Part shown: positions 51,634 through 62,854 of the stretch, in pieces
Layout: the number at the start of each line of letters is the position of its first letter
How positions within the stretch are numbered: position 1 is the stretch's first letter
Origin: Sinotaia quadrata
Taxonomy: Eukaryota; Mollusca; Gastropoda; Architaenioglossa; Viviparidae
Reading direction: 5' to 3'
Length of the DNA stretch: 64,000 bases
Assembly: GCA_028829895.1 (NCBI GenBank)
Contig: CM054181.1
Location: 102,665,860 to 102,729,859 of the forward strand
Made by a program: the position numbers and the translations under genes
Notes under the pieces: generated by a model
Told to the model about the DNA's origin: nothing
The model's input: only the letters and a program-made list of their open reading frames with translations
Database searches by the model: none

Positions 51634-54099
51634 GTAAGGAAAATATTTTAACACTACTACTAGGATTATACTAATTGAATTTATCACTGCTTCTTGCAGA
51701 GCTGAAGAAGTCAGGGTTGATGATTTTTGTCCGCTGGAGAATTATTATTATTTTTTTTTTAAAGGACAGTTGGCTTCAAGTTTTATTTTCTTTATTTTGC
51801 TGTTATCGAGTTTGTTTATTTGTTTGTGAGCTGCTCTTTTAAAAACAAAAAGAAATTGTTCATCTCTTTTTCTGCTTGTGCATTTTTTTCTCTTGCGTAT
51901 GTTTTTTCTTTTTTCTTTGAGCTGAAATGGACAAAAATGGAGTATGGGTTGGGGTGGTAATGGAAAAATTTCAGATATTTAGTCTTACTTGAATTCATGG
52001 AATCTATAATAACTGCTTTTTGTGTTACTGTATTCCAGACTGCGCACAAAAGTACACATTTTGAAAATTAATGTGCTTTCCAGCACATTTGCATGAACTC
52101 AACCATAAATTGATGAATTGTGTAGCCAAAGAGTAATTGTTTGGTGTCTTGGGCATGCCATGTCATAAACTGTTTAATTTGAGTGTACGAAAGGGGTGAG
52201 GTGAACTATCTCTCAGATTTTTCATTATTGCCAAAATTTTTTGTATTTTACACCAATCTTTAGAAGCTTTTGCTATTCTTGATGCAAACTTTTTTCACAA
52301 CTAGTTCTGGAGTCTAACTCCTCATTTGATGTCATTGTTTCATTCAGCTGGCCCGAGGCCTGTTTGTATACTCTTAATTGTGATCTTTTGAAGTTTGCTT
52401 ATTTCTGCCTAGACAGTAATGAACTTCATACATTGTTGCATTGCCGGTTACTTTACCCTAGATGCTATTTTTATCTTTCAAATGGAAATTTTATTTAGAA
52501 GCTGGTATTCTTTTTAAAGACTACTTAATCTGTTTATTGTTTTTGTATCCATATATTTAGAGTGACTTTTATTATCGCTCTATCTTTTCTCTTGTCTTTT
52601 TCTTCAAATAAACAAACAATCCTTATGCATTGTAAAATAAATTTGTCATAATCTTTACATATATCTTTGGTATGAACCCACATTTTGTATAATTGGATAC
52701 AAGAATTTACTTTTCCCGGTCAATTGATAAATGTTTTTTCAGCGAAGTCAGTCACCCTCCTGTGAAGGCACATGCATCGAGCTCCTTGCCTACATCATGG
52801 TGTGCCTTAGCTGTCTTGTTTAAAAATAACTGTCTCTGCACTCTAAGATTACTACTTCTTGCTAAAAAATAACTGTCTCAGTGCTACAAGCTACTTAAGT
52901 TAGGAAATCTCTTAAGCAGAACATTTCATTGTCTACAGAGTAGTCATTCCAGTCATCTAGACAGCACAAAGAACGTGAGTGATGTAGTCTACTAAATGGC
53001 ATTTATTATGATCCCGGTGAAAGTTAAGAAATCCGCTCATTGAGGGGTGATTAAAAAGTCATATGAGCCAGGGATCATACTTATGTTGTGGTTCTAAGTA
53101 AATTCAGCTTGCATTTTTTCACAATTCTATTCATATTCGATGAACCCCTTTTATTTTGGAGTTTATTTAGGGCATGATCACAGGGCAAGACAAGAGTGAC
53201 CTTCATGGCCTTCATTGTCTAGATCAGTCTTCACAAAATTTCTGGCATTGTACCAGATAATCTTTAGCCACTGCAGTTTTAAACTATTGTTGTAGTGCAG
53301 GCCCAGCATTTATACATAATAACACCTTGCACAGGTTGTACCCATTATCCCAGATCATATCAGTGCTCATGAAATTTGCAGCAACACTCCAGATTTTTTG
53401 CCTTGTATCACTTGTAGCATGACACCAGGATTTCCCTCCCTCCCTCATTCCCCCTCCTCCCTGCTTAATATACAGGGGTCTGTGAAATCTCTTTACAATT
53501 TCAAAAATTTATTACAAAGGCAAATGAAAAGACAGCTATGTGAAAATTATTACAATTGTCAATAGGGTACCTGAAATACACAAATGCAATGTGATTACAA
53601 ACTTTGAAAACAACTGAGTACATTGAACAAATCTGATAAAAATATCTCATTAGTTGTCTTTGTAATAAATTTTTGAAATTGTATGGACTTTATGGACTAT
53701 TATTCATATATTTTTGAATGATAACACCTTATTAATGAATTGTGTATTTTGATTTGTTTCCTTTGACATAAATGCATGTTTTAATTAATTAAAACAAAAA
53801 GTGAACAACACAATACTGAGAAGTAATATTTTGGAAATTATCCTATATTGACCTTTATCTCTGATGAATACTGTTTGCTTTATTTAAATCAGATAAAAAA
53901 AACATTATATCTAGGTATTTTGTATATGATGAATTATTGCTGTAAAGTTCTCATAAGAAAGATATTTAGTTTGGTATGTATTGAATTTTCTTTGGTATGT
54001 GAAATATTTTGTTCTCTGCCTCAATTTAGAAGTGTCTAAAATGTTTTGATGTGGTTAGTGAATTTAGCATCACGTGTACATTCACAAATTTCAATGGCT

Positions 54100-54335
54100 C
54101 TCATATAGCGTCATATTACTGCAGAGTGGCTAAGCCAAATTTTGCGCTTAATCTGCACCAGTGTTTAGTGGTGTCATATTGCTATCATGTGACCAAGTCA
54201 GCCTTTGTACTTGCAGGTTCTTTATTCCTTAATGGTGTCATGTTGCTATGTGACCAAGTCAGCCTTAGCGTTATTGATGTTTTCACCACTTCAAGTGGTG
54301 CCATACTTTTACAGTGACAAAGTCAGTGTAAAAAG
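54100..54335. repeat. Degenerate tandem repeat, about 62 bp unit, four copies
   Basis: Four diverged copies of a unit like GGTGTCATRTTGCTATGTGA followed by CCAAGTCAGCCTT are visible. An 88-codon + strand frame runs through them. The outer copies are the most changed. No function is assigned. Confidence 0.7.
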
Positions 54336-54898
54336 AAAACTGTTAACAGCATTATAAACTTAATGAAACAGTTCCTGAAACATGTTTGGTTTCTCATCTG
54401 GTCATAAAATGGCATTCAGACAACAAAATTGAACAAAACTAATGTTTATTTTGTGCAAAATACATATATATCAACAATCATGTTAAAACAAGAAGAAGAA
54501 AGTTTTGAATATTTGTTGTTTGCATGTTTACTTAGTTGATATATTCCTATCTCAAGTGATTTTTTGTTCTTTCTTTTTCTTTTTGATTCAAAACAATGCT
54601 AATTTGGCAATTCAACTGTATATGTAACTGTGTGTTCTGATATTTAAAATGTCTTAATATTTTAAAACATTGTTGGGTCATAGCAAATTGTATCACAGCT
54701 CTCTAATCTATTTTTCTTATCTGCTCATTTTAAATCTAACATTTTAAAAATGAATTTAATAAAAATAACTGGTTTATATTATGGTAATATTGACTGGGTT
54801 TGCCTTTCTGGTTAGATTCTAAGTAGTCAATTCAGTGAGTATTACAAGCTTGACTATTTTCACAGATGTAAACAATTGGGTAGCTGTTAAAATCACTT

Positions 54899-55195
54899 AC
54901 AGGGATATTGATGATCTAAGCAGGGACAGTTTGTCAGTAAGAGGAAGGAAGCTAAAGGTATGGTGTGGTGATCTAAGCAGGGACACTTAGTAAGAAGAAG
55001 GAAGGTAAGGGTATGGTGTGGTGATCTAAGCAGGGACACTTTGTCAGTAAGAGGAAGGAAGCTAAAGGTATGGTGTGGTGATCTAAGCAGGGACACTTTG
55101 TCAGTAAGAGGAAGCTAAAGGTATGGTGTGTTGATCTAAGCAGGGACACTTTGTCAGTAAGAGGAAGGAAGCTAAGGTATGGTGTGGTGACTGCC
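54899..55195. repeat. Minisatellite, about 60 bp unit, five copies
   Basis: The unit is GGTGATCTAAGCAGGGACAC, TTTGTCAGTAAGAGGAAGGA, AGCTAAAGGTATGGTGT. Copies differ mainly by deletion of AGGAAGG or a few bases. Minus-strand open frames here (rich in Leu, Ser and His) are the repeat translated. Confidence 0.9.
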
Positions 55196-56029
55196 TTCAT
55201 TCACATTGATTTTGAGCTGTTGACACTGAGGTTTTTCTAAAGTAAAATAAGATCACACTCTATACAAAGACAGAAAACTAAACATTTAAATTAATATTTG
55301 TTTTACCCAATGTTATGTACTAAATTTAAGCAGTTTTGCTTTGGCAACACTTAAAAAAAAATTAATTTCATCACCCTTTATGATTTACCTTGCAAGTTAA
55401 GCAAATGATTTAATAATTTGTAATTTAATAATATTGAGATAATTGTAAATGGTTATATTTATTTGGTAGTGCTAAGTGCTGTGAAAGTACGTCCCTAGAA
55501 CACTGTACCCAGCGTGAGAGAAATCTATTACACACGTACATGCATTTGACAACCTGTTGCTGTAGGCATATCTCATGTTTAGAAGTTAATTATTTAGGAA
55601 CTGGTAAGTGACTTATGTAATAGTGGTGGCATTAATGTTAGGATAGATAATTATACAGGTTCATGAATTCAGGCCTCACCCCCAAAAAAAACAAAACAAC
55701 AAAAACCTTCCCCCCCCCTCTCTCTCCTACTTCCAACTTACCCTTCCGCTATTTAAATTTGTACACATTGTAAGTAATTAAGTTTCCCTTAATCCAAATT
55801 TTGCCAGTTTCCGACCAGACTGCTCGAGCACTCTCTTTGCTTTAAACATTCAGTTGCGTTAAGCCCGTAATGGGTGAACTCTCTAAATTATTATTATTTT
55901 TTTCTTGTTCAAACAAAGCCCATTGGACATGCCCGCTATTATCACTCTTGTACTGTAGAATCATTCTTTGCTTGGTCATTTCTCTCTCGCTCGCGATAGT
56001 TGCTAGCGCTGTTACCAAGAACTGTTTCA

Positions 56030-56037
56030 TGACGTCA
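56030..56037. promoter_or_regulatory. CRE-like palindrome TGACGTCA
   Basis: TGACGTCA is the full consensus for CREB/ATF binding. It lies in a CpG-containing unique region, which is the usual setting of active CRE sites, but no transcript start is identifiable nearby. A single 8 bp match is weak evidence. Confidence 0.3.
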
Positions 56038-56291
56038 GTTCCGCAGTTCAGTGCTAATGCACACACTTTGTGTTCAGTTTGCCTTTTAAAACTTTTTATG
56101 AAACTATTTGGTTTATTATTATTTTAATTATTAAAGCGTGTACTTTGATGATTGATTTAAATTTTTATAAAAATCTTTAGTTTGTTGGTTTTTTCTGGGT
56201 AGCCAGCTTGCCATATCTACAATGTATATTGATTGATGTCTTTGAGCGGCAGGAGTATTTTCTTTGTGTTCGTGCGTGCGTTCGTTTATTA

Positions 56292-56678
56292 TTAGTTGGT
56301 ATCCGCGAGTAGTACTAGCTGCCAGTCATTTGAACGCTTTGTCGTTTTAGTTTTCATGTTGAAAGGGACCGCGTATAATTCACTCGTTTGTTGATTTACA
56401 TAGTGATATAGAACAAAACGACCACAAAACACTCGTATTAATGAACCTATTTTCAAATCCGTGTATTGTATTGTGAACTTGCTAAATAGTCTATATTTAT
56501 GGAATCTTGGCTGAACATGTGCTTCCAGCAATAAAAGCTTACAGTAGAACTCCTGTTTCGTTCTTTTACTTTCGTCTTCTTTGAGTGTTTGTATTAAAAT
56601 TGATTGGGATTTATTGTTAAGCAACAAAGTTTGTCCAATTTTAATTGTAAAAATATAAATAAACGTCTCTACTTTCAT
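56292..56678 (-). CDS. Orphan 128-codon open frame
   Basis: An ATG-to-TAA frame of 128 residues on the minus strand is the longest non-repetitive frame outside the zinc-finger gene, apart from one of 163 codons near 30 kb that looks random. The translation is basic, with a hydrophobic start, several Lys/Thr-rich patches and no recognised domain. It overlaps the AATAAA of the + strand. In sequence this AT-rich a frame of this length can arise by chance about once per window, so it is kept only as a hypothetical. No TATA or splice signals were found. Confidence 0.15.
   Translation of the reverse strand: MKVETFIYIFTIKIGQTLLLNNKSQSILIQTLKEDESKRTKQEFYCKLLLLEAHVQPRFHKYRLFSKFTIQYTDLKIGSLIRVFCGRFVLYHYVNQQTSELYAVPFNMKTKTTKRSNDWQLVLLADTN
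56530..56535 (+). terminator. Candidate polyadenylation signal AATAAA
   Basis: CAGCAATAAAAGCTT is followed 45-60 bases later by a TG-rich stretch (TTTGAGTGTTTGTATT), the arrangement of an animal cleavage and polyadenylation site. It lies where the CpG-poor gene-like region ends and the minisatellite field begins, so it may mark the end of the zinc-finger transcription unit. AATAAA is common in AT-rich DNA, hence the low score. Confidence 0.25.
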
Positions 56679-56739
56679 GTTTTGTTTGTTACTCTTATTT
56701 TAACTGATGAAGCCAAGACAATGCCTGTGGACGCTAGGC

Positions 56740-57035
56740 ATGCTTATACTACCGTGCAAACCCACATCGCTTGTATGCTTACTGTAATGTACAAACCTAC
56801 ATCTTTTGTATACTTATACTGTACAAACCTACATCTCTTGTATGCTCACAGTATTGTACAAACCTACATCTCTTGTATGCTTACAATACTGTACAAACCT
56901 TTATCTCGTGTAAACTTACAATACTGTACAAAATGCCTTTGTATTGTAATTATGTAAAACTTTAATCTTTTGAATATTTATACTTCTGTATAAACTTGCA
57001 TCGTTTGTATACTTACAGTACCGTACAAACATGCA
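56740..57035. repeat. Minisatellite, about 34 bp unit, eight copies
   Basis: The unit is ACTGTACAAACCTACATCTC followed by TTGTATGCTTACA. Copies vary by substitutions. The + strand frame through this array (117 codons, starting in unique sequence at 56604) translates as a Tyr/Cys/Thr-rich repeat and is not taken as a gene. Confidence 0.9.
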
Positions 57036-57059
57036 TCGATGCCTCTGTATAACAAACTA

Positions 57060-57775
57060 CAATTTTCAACCTCTACAAACAGAAGTATTAATGAAATGAA
57101 ATAATGGCCACTACAAACAACAGTGCTAATGAAATATTGACTACTTCAAAACACTTCTAATGAAATGAAATAAGACCACTACAAATAGCAGTACTAATGA
57201 AATATTGACTACTTCAAAACACTGCTAATGAAATGAAATAAGACCACTACAAATAGCAGTGCTAATGAAATATTGACCACTACAACAGCAGTTCTAATGA
57301 AATAATGATCATTACAAACAACAGTGCTAATGAAATGAAGCAATGACCACTACAAACAGCAGTGCTAATGAACTGAAATTATGACCACTACAAACAACAG
57401 TGTTAATGAAATAATGGCCACCATAAACAGCAGTGCTAATGAAATGAAATATTTAGAACTGCCAACACCAGTGCTAATGAAATAACGACAACTACAAATA
57501 GCAGTACAAGTGAAATATAGACCACTTCAACAGCAGTACTAATGAAATGAAATAATGACCACTACAATCAACAGCACTATTGAAAAAAAGGAACTACAAA
57601 AACAGTGTACTAGTGAAATGAAATAATGACCACTACAAACAATCAACAACAGTGCTAATAAAATGAAATACTGTCCACTACAAAAAGCAGTGCTAATGCA
57701 ATGAAATAAATACCACTACAACCAACCAACAGCACTATTGAAATGAAATAATGGTCACTACTCTGCAACATAGTT
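57060..57775. repeat. Degenerate minisatellite, about 38-40 bp unit, near 18 copies
   Basis: The unit is ACCACTACAAACAGCAGTGC followed by TAATGAAATGAAATAATG. Copies differ in the optional duplication of GAAAT and in point changes, so length varies from about 30 to 50 bp. No open frame persists. Confidence 0.85.
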
Positions 57776-57939
57776 CGAAACCACTGATATAAACAGTTAT
57801 ACAATTTATGATTTTTGCAAGCATATAACCATAAAATTTTTACAATAGCATAACGAAACCAATTCTATACAATTCAATTTCATACACAATTCAGGTGATC
57901 ACTCCAATAAACGGCAAAACAAATAATGGTCAGTACTCA

Positions 57940-58215
57940 AAATAGTGTGCGTGACAAGGATACAAACGGCTAGTTTCGTGGACATAGCAACATATTTCGT
58001 GATCACTTTACAAAAGTAACAATACTCTTCGTGACCAGCATATAAACAGCAATACAGTTTTTGACCAGCCTCAAGCAATGCAATCCGTGATTACTCTAAC
58101 GAACAGTACTTTTCGTGACCAGCGTTCAAACATCAATTCAGTTAGTGATGAGCATCAAACGACAGTACTATTGGTGACCAACAATCAAACATTATAATTC
58201 AGTTTGTGATGAGCA
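57940..58215. repeat. Degenerate tandem repeat with TTCGTGACCAGC motif
   Basis: Diverged copies built from TTCGTGACCAGCRTWCAAAC, ATCAATTCAGTTWGTGATGA and GCATCAAACGACAGTA recur at about 50-60 bp steps. It grades into the next array, with which it shares GACAGCA/CAATTCA words, so the two probably have a common origin. Confidence 0.65.
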
Positions 58216-58219
58216 TCAA

Positions 58220-58575
58220 ACGAGAGTATATTCGTGACAGCATACAGACAGCAATTCAAATCTTACTAGTACGCAAATAGTGACAGCATACAGACAGCAA
58301 TTCAAATCTTACTAGTACACAAATAGTGACAGCATACAGACAGCAATTCAAATCTTACTAGTACACAAATAGTGACAGCATACAGACAGCAATTCAAATC
58401 TTACTAGTACACAAATAGTGACAGCAATTCAAATCTTACTAGTACACAAATAGTGACAGCAATTCAAATTTTACTAGTACACAAATAGTATCATTCGTGA
58501 CAGCATACAAACAGCAATTCAAATCTTACTAGTACACAAATAGTATAATTCGTGACAGCATACAAAAGCACCGTT
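58220..58575. repeat. Minisatellite, 46 bp unit, about eight copies
   Basis: The unit GTGACAGCATACAGACAGCA plus ATTCAAATCTTACTAGTACA plus CAAATA is repeated. Two copies lack the ATACAGACAGCA segment, and the last two contain TATMATTC insertions. Central copies are almost identical, so recent homogenisation is likely. Confidence 0.9.
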
Positions 58576-59082
58576 CTAATCATAACTGAACTCAGTAGCA
58601 AAACCTTTCCCGATCAGCACATTTTGTCACATGTCACATGTTGTCACACACTCTTTTCATTTCGTTCTTTACGTGCAGATAAAACAGTTTATTAACAAAA
58701 AAAAATATAGAACACTTTTTATAGGTAAGCAATATTTTAGTTTCTTAACTTTTTGAATTAAAATAATGTAAGGGTCCTTCATGTATAAATATATCTTATC
58801 AGTGTTGCTTTAAAAATTATAATTATTGAGGGAGGGAATGTCCTGAGGTATTGGGTTATTGTTGTTGTTTACTGCAAGACAACAAAATAATTTGAACTAC
58901 ATTAATGCACTAGTCCAGCTTGTCCCTACAATTTTATTTGTGGAATAATCTTTTGGAAATAGTAAGTTCACACGAAGCAACACAAAATGTCGCAAGGAAC
59001 AACAATCTCGAATAAACAGTTGAATCTTGTATTAAATTTTTAATCATTATTGAATGTGTTGTGTGTTTCTTTTTTTTTTTTT
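58576..59082. other. Noncoding spacer between two minisatellites and the minus-strand frame
   Basis: AT-rich unique sequence with no supported gene. A run of 14 T lies at its right end, directly after the stop codon of the minus-strand frame when read on that strand. Confidence 0.6.
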
Positions 59083-59361
59083 TCACACATCTACACTGGC
59101 AGAGTTTCCACCACGACTTCCTAAAAGAAATGAGTCATTTAATAAATCATAGGAATAGCTTCTGGAGGTCAATGTTAGCACACCACAATCCCCTACTGCA
59201 ACGCTCACGATGACACATGGTTTCCTAGAAGCTCTAACTAGCGAAATTCTTCCATCACTGTCTACCCTAATGGCCAAAGTTGATGAATGGACTGGACACG
59301 AAACGATTTTCGCGCTGTCCAGAATAAGAACAACGGTCCTTAACCGAGCTGCAGTGCGCGA
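59083..59361 (-). CDS. Coding-like minus-strand frame without a start codon (terminal exon or pseudogene)
   Basis: A 92-codon frame ends in TGA at 59083-59085. It contains no in-frame ATG and is preceded in frame by a TAG (59362-59364). Possible acceptors on that strand are GATTAG and CACTGCAG just upstream of CTCGGTTAAGG. Composition is balanced and GC-richer than the flanks, with Val/Ser/Arg/Asp-rich segments (IRVDSDGRISLVRAS, CVIVSVAVGDCGVLTL) that suggest beta strands. The frame continues open beyond the TAG for another 79 codons. The stop is followed at once by a run of 14 A, as in a retrocopy or very short 3' end. I do not recognise the family. It could be the last exon of a gene lying to the right, or a processed fragment. 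Confidence 0.35.
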   Translation of the reverse strand, partial: SRTAARLRTVVLILDSAKIVSCPVHSSTLAIRVDSDGRISLVRASRKPCVIVSVAVGDCGVLTLTSRSYSYDLLNDSFLLGSRGGNSASVDV

Positions 59362-59597
59362 CTAATCGTCATGGGTTTCCTCTTTCGCAAGAGCGGAAGC
59401 AAAAGAGAAAAGAAAATGATGGATAGAGAGGGAACTGAAGAGTGACGATTTAGTATCAGAGGTCATGTTTCTTAACAAGAGAGGTGAATATATATCAAGT
59501 GGTTGTAAATAATCGCAATTGACCTCTTTTAAAGCACGAATGTTAACTAATAATATTAATAAATAAGTAATTGTATTAAGCATAAAAATACTATATA

Positions 59598-59795
59598 GCA
59601 CGAATGTTTACAGACTTCTAAAGCACGAATGTTTACAGACTTCAATAGCACGAATGTTTACAGACTTCTAAAGCACGAATGTTTACAGACTTCAATAGCA
59701 CGAATGTTTACAGACTTCAATAGCACGAATGTTTACAGACTTCAATAGCACGAATGTTTACAGACTTCTAAAGCACGAATGTTTACTAATATTAA
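59598..59795. repeat. Minisatellite, 24-25 bp unit, about eight copies
   Basis: The unit AGCACGAATGTTTACAGACT followed by TCAAT or TCTAA recurs in alternating forms. A single diverged copy lies near 59534, inside the left neighbour region. Confidence 0.9.
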
Positions 59796-59799
59796 TAAA

Positions 59800-60580
59800 T
59801 AGTAAGCGTAAATACACAATAACTAAACAGTAAGTTGAGGCCACATACTGTATTATAATAAATACGTATTTCACAATGTGATTGATACAAGTTAAGATAT
59901 ATTCACACATGAACTACTGAAGATGAAATTGTGAAATAGTAGCGAATCTCTTACGTTTTAACGCATGATAGACAAATATAGCTAGGCCCTCGCATTACTC
60001 CTAGGTCCGACAAAATTGCGAGGAAACAGGATTTCCAACATTCAAATAGCGAAGTTTGTCATTGTACAGTTTTTCTCATTGCAGAGTACATCAGACAAGT
60101 GTACATAAAATGGTGTTCTTTTAGACTTATACATCTAACAATTATTTCATTTTCAGCTGTGCACCTGAAAACTTTCGAGTAAAAGGAATACAATTAAAGT
60201 CTTAAGGTAACCAAAATTTCTCGAAAATAGTTTATTTAATTTAAACTACGTAATATTTCTTCAAAAAAACCGAAAAACATATTGTAAGCCATATATTTTC
60301 CACTTCTGTGGTTTGACCATTCACGGTGATATGTGTCTACTAATTTTGGTTTAAACACTGATTTTTAAAATAAAAGAAGATCCCTTAAATCATATATCCT
60401 GTCATTTACATTTAATGCCCTTGACCATTCTTGATGATAAGTATAAAAAAGACTTTGTTTGATATTTCCTCTTTAAATTTGCGAATTCCTCGATATAAGC
60501 ATAGTTAAACCCAATATTGAAAAGCATTTCCAGTAATTTCCGGAAAGTCCTCAGTTTTTTGGGGGGATCCAATGTTCACT
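59800..60580. other. Noncoding spacer
   Basis: AT-rich unique sequence with scattered CpG. No gene, RNA or mobile element can be supported. A G run precedes the next array. Confidence 0.6.
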
Positions 60581-60587
60581 GGCATTG

Positions 60588-61050
60588 TTTGGAGTTGGCG
60601 TTCTTTAGAGTTGGCGTTGTTTGGTGTTGGCATTGTTTGGAGTTGGCATTGTTTGGTGTTGCGTTCTTTGGTGTTGGCATTGTTTGGTGTTGGCGTTCTT
60701 TGGTGTTGGCATTGTTTGGAGTTGGCGTTCTTTGGTGTTGGCCTTCTTTGGTGTTAGCGTTGTTTGGAGTTGGCGTTCTTAGGTGTTGGCGTTCTTTGGA
60801 GTTGGCGTTCTTTGGTGTTGGCATTGTTTGGTGTTGGCGTTCTTTGGTGTTGGCATTGTTTGGAGTTGGCGTTCTTTGGTGTTGGCCTTCTTTGGTGTTA
60901 GCGTTGTTTGGAGTTGGCGTTCTTAGGTGTTGGCGTTCTTTGGAGTTGGCGTTCTTTGGTGTTAGCGTTGTTTGGAGTTGGCGTTCTTTGGAGTTGGCGT
61001 TGTTTGGAGTTGGCGTTGTTTGGAGTTGGCGTTCTTTGGAGTTGGCGTTC
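60588..61050. repeat. Minisatellite, 18 bp unit, with 144 bp higher-order repeat
   Basis: About 26 copies of an 18 bp unit (GTTTGGAGTTGGCGTTCT and variants GGTGTT, GGCATT, GCCTTC, TAGCGT) fill this stretch. Eight successive variants form a 144 bp block that is repeated. As 18 is divisible by three, a 210-codon + strand frame and minus-strand frames stay open; the + translation is a Leu/Val/Gly/Trp repeat and the minus one a Thr/Pro/Asn repeat. No start context, splice site or composition shift marks either as a gene. Confidence 0.9.
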
Positions 61051-61323
61051 CCTGAAGCAAATAGTGTGACTGCGTTTGTTGGTGCCCGCCATTGGTGTGT
61101 TGATGTGCTAGTTTGCGTGTTGGTGTCTAAGTGTATTCGTGTGTGCTGATGTGGTTATTTTCTTCAGGTCAAATTCTGAGAGACCCAGTCTTTTATTGTT
61201 CTTGAGAGAATCGGTATCTTTCCCAATTTCTGAGTTCTTGGATCAAAGTCTTCTCTGGCGTCATCAGACGGCGACAAGGGTCTTTGACATTACAGCGTTA
61301 AACGTCGACAGCGTTTAGTAGTG

Positions 61324-61408
61324 CCTTAGCCACGTCACACTGACAATGTGTGTATCCTTAGCCACGTCACACAGACAATGTGTGTGTCCTTAGCCACGTC
61401 ACACTGAT
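61324..61408. repeat. Tandem repeat, 32 bp unit, nearly three copies
   Basis: CCTTAGCCACGTCACACTGA followed by CAATGTGTGTAT recurs at exact 32 bp steps with one or two changes per copy. Confidence 0.9.
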
Positions 61409-62204
61409 TAGGTACGTATGTGCATGACTCAGGTTTGTCTTGTGATGTGAACTCTAACTGTGGCATGCCATGAGAAACAGTTCATAGCTTGTTCATATGT
61501 CTTGATGGCGACATTGTTCAACTGCAGCTACAGTGAAGATTTCTGCTTGTGTTCATTGCTTCAAATAGTGAGCATTACTTTATTCTTCCTAATCTTAAAT
61601 TGCTGGATATTTCCGATACATTTATAATGAATAATTACTTCTCAACCTTAGTATGTGAAAGCGATAGTTATCCAACTCACAAAATGGACTCTAATGCAAA
61701 TGTTAAGTCATATAAATAATAACTCGCATGACGAATATTGAGAGTATTTGAAGTTTAACATATTTTAGAGAGGAAGAAAGAATTAGTTTACCCCACCATT
61801 TTTATTGATGACTGAAAATTCATAAGCTTTGCTGATGAATGTATTTTCCTAATCTTTTCACAAGTGTCATAGGCTGTAGTGACACATCAGTCGTACCCCA
61901 GTGCCCATATAATCCACACTCTCTGCAATCAACGATGTTTTAATACCAGTCATGACATTGCTCGCCTCTTATTTTATTAGCTTCTGACAACATGACTTCT
62001 TTGTAACAAATTACGGTTTCTTGTTATGCAAATTTTCACTGTTAAATTGTATGATGAATAAATACGTCATTTGTTTTAATATATGGTCAGTGTGAATTTC
62101 TTCTGTTGGCCTTGAGCCCTATTGTTTAGACCAATGGACGCTCTAAGCATAATCTAGTTATTAGAGCATTTTTGTCGCAGTCAATTAGTTAGTTGCAGTC
62201 CAGT
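61409..62204. other. Noncoding spacer
   Basis: Unique sequence with no frame, splice pattern or element that I can support. Confidence 0.6.
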
Positions 62205-62336
62205 TCTGTTAATAAACTTTGGTGTCATCACACTGATTCTGCAATTTGACTCTTTGTTCTTAGCAAAGTCTGTTAATAAACTTTGGTGTCATTACACTGA
62301 TTCTGCAATTTGACTCTTTGTTCTTAGCAAAGTCTG
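62205..62336. repeat. Tandem duplication, two copies of 64 bp
   Basis: The unit starts TCTGTTAATAAACTTTGGTG and ends TTCTTAGCAAAG. The two copies differ at a single base (CATCACAC versus CATTACAC). Confidence 0.92.
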
Positions 62337-62854
62337 TTTGCTTAGACAGAGATGAGCAATCGCACACCAAATCGTCTACTTTAAAAGTTAAAATCTAATG
62401 AAACTGGAGTTCAGTATTAAATAGTAGCTTAAACAGAGATCTTAATGCACTTTCGTGTGACGAAATGTGTAAACAAACATTTTAGTAACTATACATTGGA
62501 TAAGCGTGTATTATATAGCTAGAGAATTGAGCTATTTTCGATCTGGGCCCGCTAAAATTGTACAGATCAGAAACTGCCTCGGAAACCAAACAAGAACCAG
62601 TGCTCACCTTTACCCGTTATTTGACGAGGTGTGACGTCATTCTGCACTTCACGACAGTCACAGTACTTTACAGTTCCAGAAGTAATGGTAAAATAGCAAA
62701 CTGAATTACCATTCCCTTCCTTCTAGTTAGGCTGGAAAAGGTTTGAACCTTTTACCTCTTTCACTTGGAGTAGTGTAATAGTGTCCCACTCCTGTCTGGC
62801 CCAGTTCTTTCTCAGGCCTACAGTCTATCGCTCCAGAGTATGCTACTAGGTTGG
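62337..62854. other. Noncoding spacer
   Basis: Unique sequence with moderate CpG content and no supported gene. Confidence 0.6.

Larger units (their letters stand above)
38612..55700 (+). other. T-rich, CpG-poor downstream region, possible long 3' UTR
   Basis: No long coding frame is recognised. The + strand is rich in T runs with TTTTGTTTT-like stretches and few CpGs, the same composition as the introns upstream. A very long 3' UTR, further introns with small alternative exons, or both, would explain it. AATAAA sequences occur, for example near 43717, 52608 and 52635, but none stands out by context. Candidate exons at 40890 and 51585 and tandem repeats at 54100 and 54899 are listed separately. 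The remaining stretches show only homopolymer and (TA)n tracts. Confidence 0.4.
55700..56560. other. CpG-containing unique stretch before the minisatellite field
   Basis: CpG dinucleotides become frequent here after about 55 kb where they are rare: 56221-56340 alone contains eight. The stretch is not repetitive and holds a palindromic CRE-like site (56030-56037), an AATAAA followed by a TG-rich stretch, and a 128-codon minus-strand frame. It could be a transcript end, a promoter or both; the sequence does not decide. Confidence 0.4.
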
